Positions 63,968 to 64,000 of a stretch of 64,000 bases of DNA are shown here, piece after piece. A program made the position numbers and the translations under genes. The notes beneath the pieces are model-generated. The model did no database searches. It was given only the letters and a program-made list of their open reading frames with translations, and was not told where the DNA came from. Numbering within the stretch: position 1 is the stretch's first letter; every line of letters begins with the position of its first letter. The stretch is from Streptomyces noursei ATCC 11455 (lineage in GTDB: Bacteria > Actinomycetota > Actinomycetes > Streptomycetales > Streptomycetaceae), in the NCBI RefSeq assembly GCF_001704275.1, contig NZ_CP011533.1:4154001-4218000 (forward strand). The letters run 5' to 3'.

Positions 63968-64000
63968 GCCCGAGAGCCCCCTCTCCTCCCTACCCCTCAA

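Overview
The window is about 64 kb of very high-GC chromosomal DNA from a streptomycete (Streptomyces or a close relative such as Kitasatospora). The evidence is the strong GC bias at third codon positions, GTG starts, mycothiol genes, a GlnR orphan regulator, MsiK, CarD, PhoR-PhoP with 11-bp PHO boxes, a SoxR box, a BldD-like site beside a diguanylate cyclase, and many leaderless genes. Gene content matches the Streptomyces core, not a phage or plasmid. From memory (not searched) the order resembles two S. coelicolor blocks: SCO4281 (cdgB) down to SCO4204 (mshA), then SCO4143 (mutT) up to SCO4164 (cysA). The join lies near 33.4-35.4 kb.

Layout. 1-7 kb: cdgB (cut by the left edge), a flavin reductase, arfB, terD, an XRE regulator with a 14-bp repeat operator, methionine aminopeptidase and a secreted SGNH hydrolase. 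7-15 kb: a pentapeptide-repeat protein, an FAD enzyme, a SoxR-box quinone oxidoreductase, an Xaa-Pro peptidase, tRNA-Thr(TGT), msiK and a sugar nucleotidyltransferase. 15-23 kb, mostly minus strand: DoxX protein, rlmB, cysS, an F420/PPOX protein, ispF-ispD and carD. 23-28 kb is the phosphate-signalling node: lipoprotein, phoP-phoR, two duplicated PHO boxes, phoU, a 52-aa metallothionein-like gene and gpmA. 28-34 kb: MFS transporter, small Cys protein, secreted hydrolase, YbjN protein, mshA and a methyltransferase. 34-43.5 kb: MmyB-type regulator, then the polyphosphate operon ppk-CHAD-NUDIX, a GNAT enzyme, mshD and a secreted 5'-nucleotidase.

43.5-47.2 kb is an accessory island. It holds a four-gene WXG100 operon (WXG100 protein, larger WXG-type protein, two paralogous two-helix membrane proteins), an XRE regulator with a decayed downstream fragment, and a 60-aa CxxC/HxxxxH protein. 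It is the least described part of the window.

47-64 kb: NmrA-like reductase, DUF2993 lipid-binding protein, a two-component system next to an HtrA-type protease with an 11-bp-phased operator, a LacI regulator, glnR, a decayed alpha/beta hydrolase, a heterodimeric ABC exporter with one degenerate ATP site, MoaD/ThiS-like protein, a multi-pass membrane protein, a second DUF2993 protein, and a thiosulfate sulfurtransferase preceded by a leaderless Cys-containing leader peptide, a hairpin and a run of 16 C.

Themes: phosphate and polyphosphate control (PhoRP, PhoU, Ppk, CHAD, NUDIX, nucleotidase); thiol and redox biology (mshA, mshD, SoxR target, sulfurtransferase, cysS); nitrogen and carbon control (glnR, msiK). 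At least eleven genes have a TAnnnT-like -10 box six or seven bases before the start codon, so they are probably read from leaderless mRNAs; this fixes several ambiguous starts.
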